Assembly (NCBI GenBank): GCA_002314435.1
Contig: DCFV01000011.1
Location: 4,904-14,620 of the forward strand
Direction of reading: 5' to 3'
Length of the DNA stretch: 9,717 nucleotides
Source: Acidobacteriaceae bacterium UBA1795
GTDB lineage: Bacteria > Acidobacteriota > Terriglobia > Terriglobales > Acidobacteriaceae
Made by a program: the position numbers and the translations under genes. Position 1 is the stretch's first letter. Each line of letters begins with the position of its first letter. This document shows positions 1 through 5,696 of this stretch, piece after piece. Below the pieces are notes generated by a model, which did not search any database, was not told the DNA's origin, and was given only the letters and a program-made list of their open reading frames with translations.

Positions 1-449
1 CGGCGGATGTCGTCGGCCAGCGAGCGACCTGCGCGACCGGTAAGGAAGGCGCCGCGGCGCATCACATGGAGGTGAAACAGGGCTGAGATCAGCGTGAAGA
101 TGCAGACCACCACAGTGACACGAGCCGGTGCGGCGGGGCCAATCATGCAATGAGTGAGCCAGTCGAGCGCTTGCGCCAGGCCGGGCACACCCATCACTAC
201 CACCACGTTGCCTATCAGACGCGGACGCAAGCGGAGCGCCTGCTGCTGCATGCCTGCGTAAAGGCCGGCGGTTGCCGTTACATAGGCGATTTCGACAGCC
301 ACGATGGCCAGCCCGCCGTGGAGGCGGGCGTGTGCCAGGGCCGCAAGGTACACGCAGGAGCGGACCGTGGCGCTCAGCAGGGCGCACTTCCAGTTCCAGC
401 CAGGCCGAGGCCTGGGTGATGAGCGCTCTGGTGCGATGCATGGCGCCAT
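1..449 (-). CDS. Integral membrane protein of unknown function, C-terminal part cut by the window edge
   Basis: An open frame starts at ATG 449 and runs without a stop off the left edge, giving 149 codons. An in-frame TGA lies ten codons before this ATG, so the start is well bounded, although only a weak purine-rich stretch precedes it. The codons are strongly G/C-ending after about residue 15, as expected of a real gene here. The product has a Pro/Arg-rich N-terminus. Three hydrophobic stretches follow, at about residues 45-67 (HGGLAIVAVEIAYVT region), 78-103 (LIGNVVVVMGVPGLAQ region) and 109-130 (ARVTVVVCIFTLISALF). A basic segment at 131-142 fits a positive-inside cytoplasmic loop. I do not recognise the family. 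An inner-membrane location is inferred from hydrophobicity alone. It is divergent from the ferredoxin gene, so the two may share the 450-639 control region. The true length is unknown. Confidence 0.65.
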   Translation of the reverse strand, partial: MAPCIAPERSSPRPRPGWNWKCALLSATVRSCVYLAALAHARLHGGLAIVAVEIAYVTATAGLYAGMQQQALRLRPRLIGNVVVVMGVPGLAQALDWLTHCMIGPAAPARVTVVVCIFTLISALFHLHVMRRGAFLTGRAGRSLADDIR

Positions 450-494
450 CTTGCCCTGCCAATGAGCAACAGGGCGTCACACCCCGGTTACAGG

Positions 495-508
495 CTGATT
501 GAGATCAC
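495..508. promoter_or_regulatory. Fnr-like dyad
   Basis: The sequence CTGAT-TGAG-ATCAC contains TGAT and ATCA arms separated by four bases. This matches the Fnr-type consensus TTGAT-N4-ATCAA at eight of ten arm positions. It lies in the divergent region between the membrane-protein gene and the ferredoxin gene, about 138 bp before the ferredoxin start. Assigning it to a Crp/Fnr-family regulator is inference from the pattern alone. Confidence 0.25.
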
Positions 509-543
509 GCCGCGTACCGCAATCGGAGAGGTTCCGAGTCCCG

Positions 544-559
544 TGTGACCCGAATCACC
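544..559. promoter_or_regulatory. Crp-like dyad
   Basis: TGTGA (544-548), six bases, then TCACC (555-559) matches the Crp-type consensus TGTGA-N6-TCACA at nine of ten arm positions. Its centre is 50 bp from the centre of the Fnr-like dyad. If it acted as a class II site at about -41.5, transcription would begin near 593, just before the hairpin at 596-620. A poor -10-like TAGGCT at 582-587 would fit that geometry. Function is inferred. Confidence 0.3.
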
Positions 560-595
560 TACGCCGACAGCCACCGGTGGGTAGGCTCAAGGTGT

Positions 596-620
596 GGGGT
601 GGCTGAGCAAAAGCCACCCC
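596..620 (+). other. Perfect 9-bp stem-loop in the ferredoxin leader
   Basis: GGGGTGGCT (596-604) is perfectly complementary to AGCCACCCC (612-620), with a 7-base loop. The stem ends six bases before the AAGGAG ribosome-binding site at 626-631. No T-run follows, so it is not a rho-independent terminator. It could protect the 5' end of the ferredoxin mRNA or tune its translation. The fold is evident from the sequence; the role is inferred. Confidence 0.55.
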
Positions 621-639
621 CAAGCAAGGAGTGCCCCTC

Positions 640-891
640 ATGGCCTATGTAGTGACCGATGCGTGTACCAAGGATTTTGTCTGCGTGGCTGAGTGCGCCA
701 CGGCGGCGATTGCGCCGCAGGCGACCGACGCCGCAGCCGCCACCGTTTCGCAGGTGTACATCAACCCGGACGAGTGCATCGACTGCGGCAACTGCGCCTC
801 GGTCTGCCCTTCGGGCGCGATTTATGTGGCGGACGAACTACCGGCCGACAAGGCCGAGTTAGCGGCCAAGAACCAGGCCTACTTCCAGTAG
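640..891 (+). CDS. Ferredoxin with two iron-sulfur cluster motifs
   Basis: This 83-residue protein is a small soluble cytoplasmic electron carrier. The ATG at 640 is chosen because AAGGAG (626-631) sits eight bases upstream; an in-frame GTG at 631 overlaps that ribosome-binding site. The C-terminal half has the classic CxxCxxCxxxCP pattern at C46, C49, C52 and C56-P57. The N-terminal motif is C9, C15 and C19, spaced x5 and x3. This resembles seven-iron ferredoxins such as Azotobacter FdI, where one cluster is [3Fe-4S]. By analogy, C9, C15 and C56 would bind one cluster and C19, C46, C49 and C52 the other. The proline usually found after the last Cys of the first motif is alanine (A20). An Ala-rich linker (28-35) joins the halves. 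No partner oxidoreductase is adjacent, so the redox partner is unknown. It ends 30 bp from the convergent neighbour. Confidence 0.9.
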   Translation: MAYVVTDACTKDFVCVAECATAAIAPQATDAAAATVSQVYINPDECIDCGNCASVCPSGAIYVADELPADKAELAAKNQAYFQ

Positions 892-921
892 AGTCCAGCA
901 CCTGACCGGCGGGCGTCGCCG

Positions 922-3492
922 TTAAGGACGCACGCCGGAGGGCGCAGCAGAGGCAGGCTCGGGTGCGGTAGCCGGAGGAGCTATACTTTGCGGCTCGGCG
1001 GCCGGAGCTGCAGGCTGGGGCTCCGGGTCGGGCAGTGTTTCCTGGGACCGCACGGGAGCGAGCTTTGCAGGCGCGACTGCGGTTGGCAGCGGCAGCACCG
1101 GCAGGGTGAGGGTTTGCACCGTGGCCGGGTCGTCGCGCAACTTCACGTAGAGCACGCCGTTTGCCGGGTGCGGCACGACCAGCTGGGTACCGGCAAAATC
1201 CGGCGGCACTGGGCTGGGCTCGTTGAAGTCCCCGGTGGCGGCAAAAGCGGTGGCCAGAAACAGATTGCTGCCCGTCAGCGTGCAGGGCCGGCTCGGCGCG
1301 CGGGGGCAGCGCAATTCTCTGAATCCCGGTACGCGCACCAGCGAGCCGAGCGGAAGCCAGTCGCCCGTGGCACCGCTGGCGGCGACAGGCCGTGCCTGAA
1401 TTGGCCCGAAAGCTGACGGCCCGAAACGGGCGAGCGGTTCCACCACACCCACCGCAGTGGAAGCATCTTCCAGGATCAGGCTTCCGTCAGCCAGAGCCAG
1501 CGTTGTGTGGAAGCTGCCATCTGTGGCCGCGACCTCAATCTTTTGATCGCGCGGGAAGGTCGCCGGCACCTTCGATTTCAGGAAAAACACCAGCCGCTGC
1601 TGGGCGGGCAGGTCATCCGGGCTACCAAAGTGAACCGGCGGTGGGGCATCGGCGTCCCCATCCTGTGCGGCCTTGCTCATTAGGACGATCTGCGGCCGGG
1701 GCGGGTTCACCGTGACATGCGCGCGCAGCTCGCGGCCGTCGCGCAGCAGCACCGTGGCAAACTCGTGCCGGTCCGGCTGGAGGGTAGTCGTCGAGCGGTC
1801 GGCGTTCATTGAAAGCTGGTCGATGTCCTGCATGCGCCCCAGCGCCACCGGGGTCCAGGTGATGCCGTTCAGGGTGGCTTTGGCGACTTCGTCCAGCCGG
1901 GTGCCGGTAAGCAGGGCGCTGGGGTCGCCAGCACTGAGCAAGAGCCGGTCGAGCGAGGCGGCCTCGGCATAAGCGTTCATGGTCAGCGTATCGGGATTTT
2001 CCAGTCCGAATTGCCGGATCTCGATCTGTACGGGTCCGGGAAGGGAGTGCTCCAGGGGCACGGAGACCACAAGGGCGTTGGGCTTGGGCGACTTCCACGT
2101 GATCGGAAGAACGTTGCCGCCCGTCGCGGTCATCGTCAACTTGTCTACACAGAGGCTGTTATCGCCCTCCAGATGCAGGGTGTCTTCGCGGCCCACCACG
2201 AGCGCGGACTGGTCGCTCTCGGCCACTTTCCAGATGCCCGGCTGTGCGGTGTGCAGGTGGTAGGAGGGGCCTTCCCAGTTGTCGAAGCCCCACTTGCCGC
2301 GCACCGTGGCCCCCACGTCGTCCTCGGGCAGCAGGGGAAAGGGCTGATCGATTACCAGGCCGCCCTGCGCCGAGTCCGGCTTTATGGGGAGGTCGATTGG
2401 CCCCTTCTTGCCGTCGATGTGCAGGACAAGGTCGTGGGCCAACTGCGTGCCCAGCACGAGAGGCGCACCCTCGGCCGGCAGCACCAGGCCGGGCTTCTGT
2501 GCGCAGAATGTGTCAGCCGGGTTGACGGGGTGGAGCGGCGGCAGAGTGGCCGGGCCCACAGGCGGCAGGGCGATGACAACGACTGACTTGGGGTCGCGGA
2601 AGGAGGGTGCCACGTTCAGGCGCAGGTTCAGGGTGTCCTGCGTGGGCAGGGCCAGCGCGGGAATGTACTGAAAGTGCGCGTTGTGGAGCTGGGAGAGAAT
2701 CTTGACTGTGTCGACGATGGCGCCGATGTAAGGACTATAGGCACCCCCGCCGCCCATGGTGGAGTAGCTGAGCTGGCTCATCAGGTCGCCGGCGGAGCCG
2801 CCCGTGATCTGGGCGACGCGGGTCTGGGCGTTGGAGTCGTCCATCACCAGCCCTTCAGTGTGTTGCGAAAGGCAGGCGGCCTGCTGGTCCACGGGCTTGT
2901 CGAAGCACTCCTGGTTGACCTTGATGCCCAGGCTGCGGGCGGAGGCTTCGGCACGCTGTTTCAACAGCTTGGGGTCGGTTTGTGACGTGACTTTGACGTC
3001 GGCCAGGAAGGCGTCGAGGCGCATGCGGTCCCAGCTGGCAGCCTGCAGGTCCTGGGTGGCTCGGACAAAGATGCCTGGCCGGCCGCGTACGGCGTTGCGC
3101 AGGGTGGTGAAGTCGCCGCCGGTTTCCGGGGCCAGAAAGATGACGGCCTGCTGCGCCTCGGCCGGGACGGTGACAAACACACCCTCGTCGCGTGCCTCGC
3201 GGAGCCACGTGTCAACGCGTGTAAACCAATCATTCGGCGGTGGATTGGTGACCCCACGCAGAAAGGTCACGATCAGCACGTAGCGTGCCGACTGGGTTTG
3301 AGGGAAATCGGGATGAATCCAGAGCCGGTCGCCGGGCAGCAGGTTTGGCACCTGACCGATGGGCAGGGTTATCTCGCCCCGCTTCACGTGCACGTCTACT
3401 TTGGGCCCGGCTAGATCAAACGCCTGGGCAGGTGAGTGCAACCCCGAGCAGCAGAACAGCAACCCCAACACGAAACCGAGTGAGCGCCGCAT
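922..3492 (-). CDS. Large secreted protein of unknown function
   Basis: An 856-residue product is predicted from ATG 3492. The frame stays open 91 codons further upstream, but this start is chosen because it gives a good signal peptide: R2 R3, a hydrophobic core at about 5-18 and an AQA cleavage site after residue 24. GGAG precedes the ATG by only two bases, so ribosome-binding support is weak. A Cys pair lies inside the hydrophobic core but lacks a proper lipobox, so a lipoprotein is unlikely. The mature N-terminus is beta-rich (about 25-75). A more helical region follows (about 130-220) with C196 and C207 that could form a disulfide. Next come a Gly-rich stretch (about 245-260) and a long region of mixed, mainly beta character. 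The last 55 or so residues are a Pro/Ala/Glu-rich tail. I recognise no enzyme motif. A periplasmic or surface-associated role is inferred from the signal peptide and composition. Confidence 0.75.
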   Translation of the reverse strand: MRRSLGFVLGLLFCCSGLHSPAQAFDLAGPKVDVHVKRGEITLPIGQVPNLLPGDRLWIHPDFPQTQSARYVLIVTFLRGVTNPPPNDWFTRVDTWLREARDEGVFVTVPAEAQQAVIFLAPETGGDFTTLRNAVRGRPGIFVRATQDLQAASWDRMRLDAFLADVKVTSQTDPKLLKQRAEASARSLGIKVNQECFDKPVDQQAACLSQHTEGLVMDDSNAQTRVAQITGGSAGDLMSQLSYSTMGGGGAYSPYIGAIVDTVKILSQLHNAHFQYIPALALPTQDTLNLRLNVAPSFRDPKSVVVIALPPVGPATLPPLHPVNPADTFCAQKPGLVLPAEGAPLVLGTQLAHDLVLHIDGKKGPIDLPIKPDSAQGGLVIDQPFPLLPEDDVGATVRGKWGFDNWEGPSYHLHTAQPGIWKVAESDQSALVVGREDTLHLEGDNSLCVDKLTMTATGGNVLPITWKSPKPNALVVSVPLEHSLPGPVQIEIRQFGLENPDTLTMNAYAEAASLDRLLLSAGDPSALLTGTRLDEVAKATLNGITWTPVALGRMQDIDQLSMNADRSTTTLQPDRHEFATVLLRDGRELRAHVTVNPPRPQIVLMSKAAQDGDADAPPPVHFGSPDDLPAQQRLVFFLKSKVPATFPRDQKIEVAATDGSFHTTLALADGSLILEDASTAVGVVEPLARFGPSAFGPIQARPVAASGATGDWLPLGSLVRVPGFRELRCPRAPSRPCTLTGSNLFLATAFAATGDFNEPSPVPPDFAGTQLVVPHPANGVLYVKLRDDPATVQTLTLPVLPLPTAVAPAKLAPVRSQETLPDPEPQPAAPAAEPQSIAPPATAPEPASAAPSGVRP

Positions 3493-3542
3493 GACTCCAT
3501 TGTACGAACTGCGCCGCCGAAGATGTATTACGTGCGGTGCAA

Positions 3543-3577
3543 AGTGTATGAGCAGTAACGGGATTGTCGTATACACT
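3543..3577. promoter_or_regulatory. Inverted repeat upstream of the secreted-protein gene
   Basis: AGTGTAT (3543-3549) is mirrored by ATACACT (3571-3577) with 21 bases between. The centres are 28 bp apart, near two and a half to three helical turns. The right arm overlaps the 6-bp palindrome GTATAC (3569-3574). The element is 51-85 bp before the start of the minus-strand gene, a plausible operator position. No known regulator is implied. Confidence 0.3.
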
Positions 3578-3625
3578 GAATCTGGCTGTTTTTCGGTGGG
3601 GCTTAGATAGATCGTTGTTGTGTGA

Positions 3626-3661
3626 CCCGGTCCGGGGCCTAAGCGGCGAATAGGACCCCGG
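3626..3661. other. Overlapping GC-rich hairpins in the divergent region
   Basis: CCCGG-T-CCGGG (3626-3636) is an 11-base palindrome around a single T. Its right arm also belongs to a second stem in which CCGGGG (3632-3637) plus CCT (3638-3640) pairs with AGG (3652-3654), a one-base bulge and CCCCGG (3656-3661). The loop is 11 bases. The two structures are mutually exclusive. It would lie in the leader of the minus-strand gene if transcription started beyond 3661. Confidence 0.4.
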
Positions 3662-3748
3662 CTGTTGCCTCGATAAAATGTTTCGATGCAGTGAATCGCA
3701 GATACAGCCGCTAAACAAAATGGCAGCTTGTCAGGACCGGAGTTCTGC

Positions 3749-3763
3749 GCTAGCTTGACTAGC
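3749..3763. promoter_or_regulatory. Inverted repeat overlapping a -35-like box before the PIN operon
   Basis: GCTAG and CTAGC form a perfect 5-bp inverted repeat around CTTGA. The dyad contains TTGACT (3755-3760), a good match to a -35 hexamer pointing towards the plus-strand operon, whose start is 82 bp downstream. The -10 candidates at suitable spacing are poor (for example TGGATT at 3779-3784). Placement fits an operator that blocks polymerase, such as an autoregulated operon would use, but this is inference. Confidence 0.3.
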
Positions 3764-3798
3764 ATACTTTGGATTCCGTGGATTAAATCGCTTTTTGT

Positions 3799-3819
3799 CC
3801 CGGTTAACGGGCCCGGTTA
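3799..3819 (+). repeat. Two CCCGGTTA direct repeats before the PIN operon
   Basis: CCCGGTTA occurs at 3799-3806 and 3812-3819, 13 bp apart start to start. Between and across them lie the dyads CCCG/CGGG (3799-3802 with 3808-3811) and CGGGCCCG (3808-3815). They end 14 bases before the ribosome-binding site GGAG, so they are probably in the leader. A tandem protein-binding site or a leader structure is possible. Confidence 0.35.
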
Positions 3820-3844
3820 GAGCAAGGCTATACGGAGAAACAAA

Positions 3845-4564
3845 ATGAAGGCTACACGAGCTGTGCCCAACAGCGTAGACGTCAGCAACCTTAGTATCCC
3901 CGAGGCAGAGGAAATTATTGAAACGGCCCTGAACGAACTGGCCTTCTCCCCAGACCCAGGCATGGCACGCGCCCTCCGCTTTCTGGCACCCCCGGGATAT
4001 CAGGCGATTGTGGAGCTTTGTACCGAAAGCGGCCGCAGCAAGCGCCGCAACGCGTCGGCCGAGAGCTGGTCGCCGGAAGACGACGAAATCCGCATTTACT
4101 TTGAGCGTACGGACGATGCGGAGCCGGCTCCGCGACCGGTGCGCGGCACGCGCATTGTGGCCGAGCGACACTATGAGGACGAGGCGGACGGCCAGGAAGA
4201 GATTCTGCCTGCCGACCTGGATGCACGCGTGAAGGAGCTGTGTGCGGCGCTGGCCGAGGCTGAGCGCGGCGGCCACGCCTTCATCGCCCTCAAGTGGTTC
4301 CGCGATTCTTTCCTGCCCCGCAAGGCCTTCCGCTGGAACCAGCAGCCGGAGTCACGGCAGTCGGTGCTGGCCGAGGCTATTCAGCGCGGCCTGGTGCTCA
4401 CCAGCAAGATCGCCAACCCCAAGACGCCTGCGTATCCCACCACCACCATCCGCCTGAACCGCGCCGAGGCCGGCATGCCTGAAGAAGCACAGCGCTTCCA
4501 TCCGGTGGCTGTCGAGGGCGGCTCGCTGGCTGAGGCCCTGGAAGACGAACGGGGCAATCAGTGA
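3845..4564 (+). CDS. Unrecognised protein encoded with a PIN-domain protein
   Basis: The product has 239 residues, starting at ATG 3845 with GGAG seven bases upstream. It has no signal peptide or membrane segment and is rich in charged residues, so it is probably cytosolic. Residues 15-62 look helical. Residues 75-125 are acidic and low in complexity. Residues 124-206 form a second unit: a helix (126-142), a hydrophobic helix (146-157), a helix at about 168-182 (SRQSVLAEAIQRG) and a two-strand hairpin-like end (LVLTSKI to TTTIRLNR). This order resembles a winged-helix or LOTUS-like RNA/DNA-binding fold, but I assign it only from the pattern. Its TGA overlaps the GTG start of the PIN gene, indicating translational coupling. 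The position is that of a VapB antitoxin, but it is about three times the usual VapB length and shows no AbrB, Phd or ribbon-helix-helix signature. The function is unknown. Confidence 0.75.
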   Translation: MKATRAVPNSVDVSNLSIPEAEEIIETALNELAFSPDPGMARALRFLAPPGYQAIVELCTESGRSKRRNASAESWSPEDDEIRIYFERTDDAEPAPRPVRGTRIVAERHYEDEADGQEEILPADLDARVKELCAALAEAERGGHAFIALKWFRDSFLPRKAFRWNQQPESRQSVLAEAIQRGLVLTSKIANPKTPAYPTTTIRLNRAEAGMPEEAQRFHPVAVEGGSLAEALEDERGNQ

Positions 4565-5028
4565 ACTGTTATTTCCTCGAATCCACGGCCTTCATCCGGC
4601 TCTTTGTACAGGAGCCGGGCACAGACGTTCTGGTGCGGCTGATGGAGTCGATCGAGGATAACCGCAAGCTGATCGCGGCTTCGACTCCTCTGGAGGTCTA
4701 CGCCGCAATTCGCCGCCGCGAGCGCTCGGGCGGCCTGAGCCCGGAAAACGCCGCTGCAGCGTTGGAGATTCTGCGCATTGAGTCGGCGCGCATGGTGCAG
4801 GAGCCGCTGAATCCGGCGGTGCTGGAAGCCGCCCGCCAGGCGCTTGACCGCACCACACTGCGCTGGCCGGACGCGCTGCAACTGGGCGCGGCCATCGTGG
4901 CCCGCGACATGTTCCAGGGCACGCAGATCATTTTTGTGTCCACCTCGGCGGCGGTGCTGGAGGCCGCGAAGGCTGACGGCTTCACGACGCTGGATCCGGT
5001 GCACGACCCGGAGCCGCAGCCAGCGTGA
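4561..5028 (+). CDS. VapC-like PIN-domain protein with an altered active site
   Basis: The 155-residue product starts at GTG 4561, overlapping the upstream stop by GTGA; the upstream CGGGG gives weak ribosome-binding support. Its length and layout match stand-alone PIN proteins such as VapC ribonucleases, which normally use four acidic residues to bind Mg2+ or Mn2+ and cut RNA. The N-terminal block FLESTAFIRLFVQEPG aligns with the usual LDTSALVKL...EPG, but E7 stands where Asp is normal. E45 (TPLEVYAAI) and D104 (LRWPDALQL) are present. The fourth block, FVSTSAAVLEAA, has S129 where Asp is usual. So two of four metal-binding positions differ, one conservatively. The protein may be a weakened nuclease, or an RNA-binding relic regulated by its partner. 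A toxin-antitoxin role is possible but not shown: the partner is not a recognisable antitoxin. Confidence 0.8.
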   Translation: MNCYFLESTAFIRLFVQEPGTDVLVRLMESIEDNRKLIAASTPLEVYAAIRRRERSGGLSPENAAAALEILRIESARMVQEPLNPAVLEAARQALDRTTLRWPDALQLGAAIVARDMFQGTQIIFVSTSAAVLEAAKADGFTTLDPVHDPEPQPA

Positions 5029-5056
5029 TTCGTTTGTTGCAGTGCCCGGTCAAAGC

Positions 5057-5656
5057 CTAGCGCTTACGCAATACCCAGGTGGTCATGCAGCGGTAATCCT
5101 GCACGATGGTCGTCTTCAGCGGATCGACCAGCACCCCATTCAGCTCACTGGTCAGGCGGAGCAGCATTCGCTCATCGACCAGGAACCACTCGGATCCGTC
5201 GCCCAGCTTGTAGATGTTGGGTCGCACAGGCTCAAAGTCCATGCCGATGCGCGAGCCCAGCCGGCAGAACAGCAGGCCGCCGGGCCGCAGCACACGCCAC
5301 AACTCCTTGAGCATGGCCAGAAAATGCTGGCCGTCGCGCGCAAAGTGCAGCACGGCGCTGCAGATCACCACGTCCGCCAGCCCGTCGGGAAACGGCATGT
5401 GCTCGATGGGCGCAATCTGAAAATTCTCCGCGGGCAGGCCGGTTTCCAGCGACTCCGAGAGGGCGCGCACGTGCTCCACGCCAGCCGCGTCGGCGTCGAC
5501 TGCGTAGACCTCGCAACCCTCGCGCAACAGATGGACAAGGTTGCGCCCGTAGCCGCATCCGGCGTCGAGCACGCGCATCTCCGCTGTGATGTTGCCGCGC
5601 AGAATCTGGTCGAAAACGTAGATGTCGATGGAACCGAACTGTTCCTGTACGGTCAT
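5057..5656 (-). CDS. Class I SAM-dependent methyltransferase
   Basis: The product has 199 residues and is a cytosolic small-molecule type methyltransferase. Motif I is VLDAGCGYGRN (29-39), which binds S-adenosylmethionine. The acidic residue that holds the SAM ribose is D54 in YAVDAD. The post-motif block with PFPDGLADVVIC and LRPGGLLFCRL is typical of the Methyltransf_11 group. The frame is open further upstream, but ATG 5656 begins right before MTVQEQFGSIDIY, which looks like a genuine N-terminus. A GTG two codons earlier (5662) has AGGA five bases before it and is a possible alternative start. It follows tyrA by 40 bp on the same strand and is the last gene of the aromatic operon. The substrate cannot be read from the sequence. 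No terminator is visible in the 28 bp before the convergent PIN gene. Confidence 0.85.
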   Translation of the reverse strand: MTVQEQFGSIDIYVFDQILRGNITAEMRVLDAGCGYGRNLVHLLREGCEVYAVDADAAGVEHVRALSESLETGLPAENFQIAPIEHMPFPDGLADVVICSAVLHFARDGQHFLAMLKELWRVLRPGGLLFCRLGSRIGMDFEPVRPNIYKLGDGSEWFLVDERMLLRLTSELNGVLVDPLKTTIVQDYRCMTTWVLRKR

Positions 5657-5696
5657 GGGCACGGCGATCCTGCTTTCCGGGTGATTCCGGGCGAGT

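Larger units (their letters stand above)
3493..3844. other. Divergent intergenic region with clustered inverted repeats
   Basis: These 352 bp separate the minus-strand secreted-protein gene from the plus-strand PIN operon, so promoters for both should lie here. I see no convincing pair of -35 and -10 boxes in either direction. The region holds several separate dyads and hairpins, listed individually. It also has a TAAAAT at 3674-3679 without a good -35 and a TTGTCA at 3728-3733. The ribosome-binding site for the plus-strand operon is GGAG at 3834-3837, seven bases before ATG 3845. No RNA gene is recognisable. Confidence 0.6.

Noticed and set aside
150..419. Plus-strand open frame of 89 codons at the left edge
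   Set aside because: It is antisense to the membrane-protein frame, which has better codon bias and membrane segments. Its own product is His/Arg/Gly-rich and incoherent.
907..921. CGGCG/CGCCG stem between the ferredoxin and the secreted-protein gene
   Set aside because: The stem is only 5 bp and no T-run follows on either strand, so I do not call it a terminator.
3620..3629. GTGTGACCCG, identical to 543-552 in the ferredoxin upstream region
   Set aside because: Here it lacks the second TCAC arm six bases on, so it is only a half site and could be coincidence.
3493..3765. N-terminal extension of the secreted protein by 91 codons
   Set aside because: It would bury an otherwise good signal peptide inside the protein and would use nearly the whole divergent intergenic region.
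3731..4276. 181-codon minus-strand open frame opposite the first gene of the PIN operon
   Set aside because: The plus-strand gene has a ribosome-binding site and a coupled downstream gene; the minus frame has no recognisable features.
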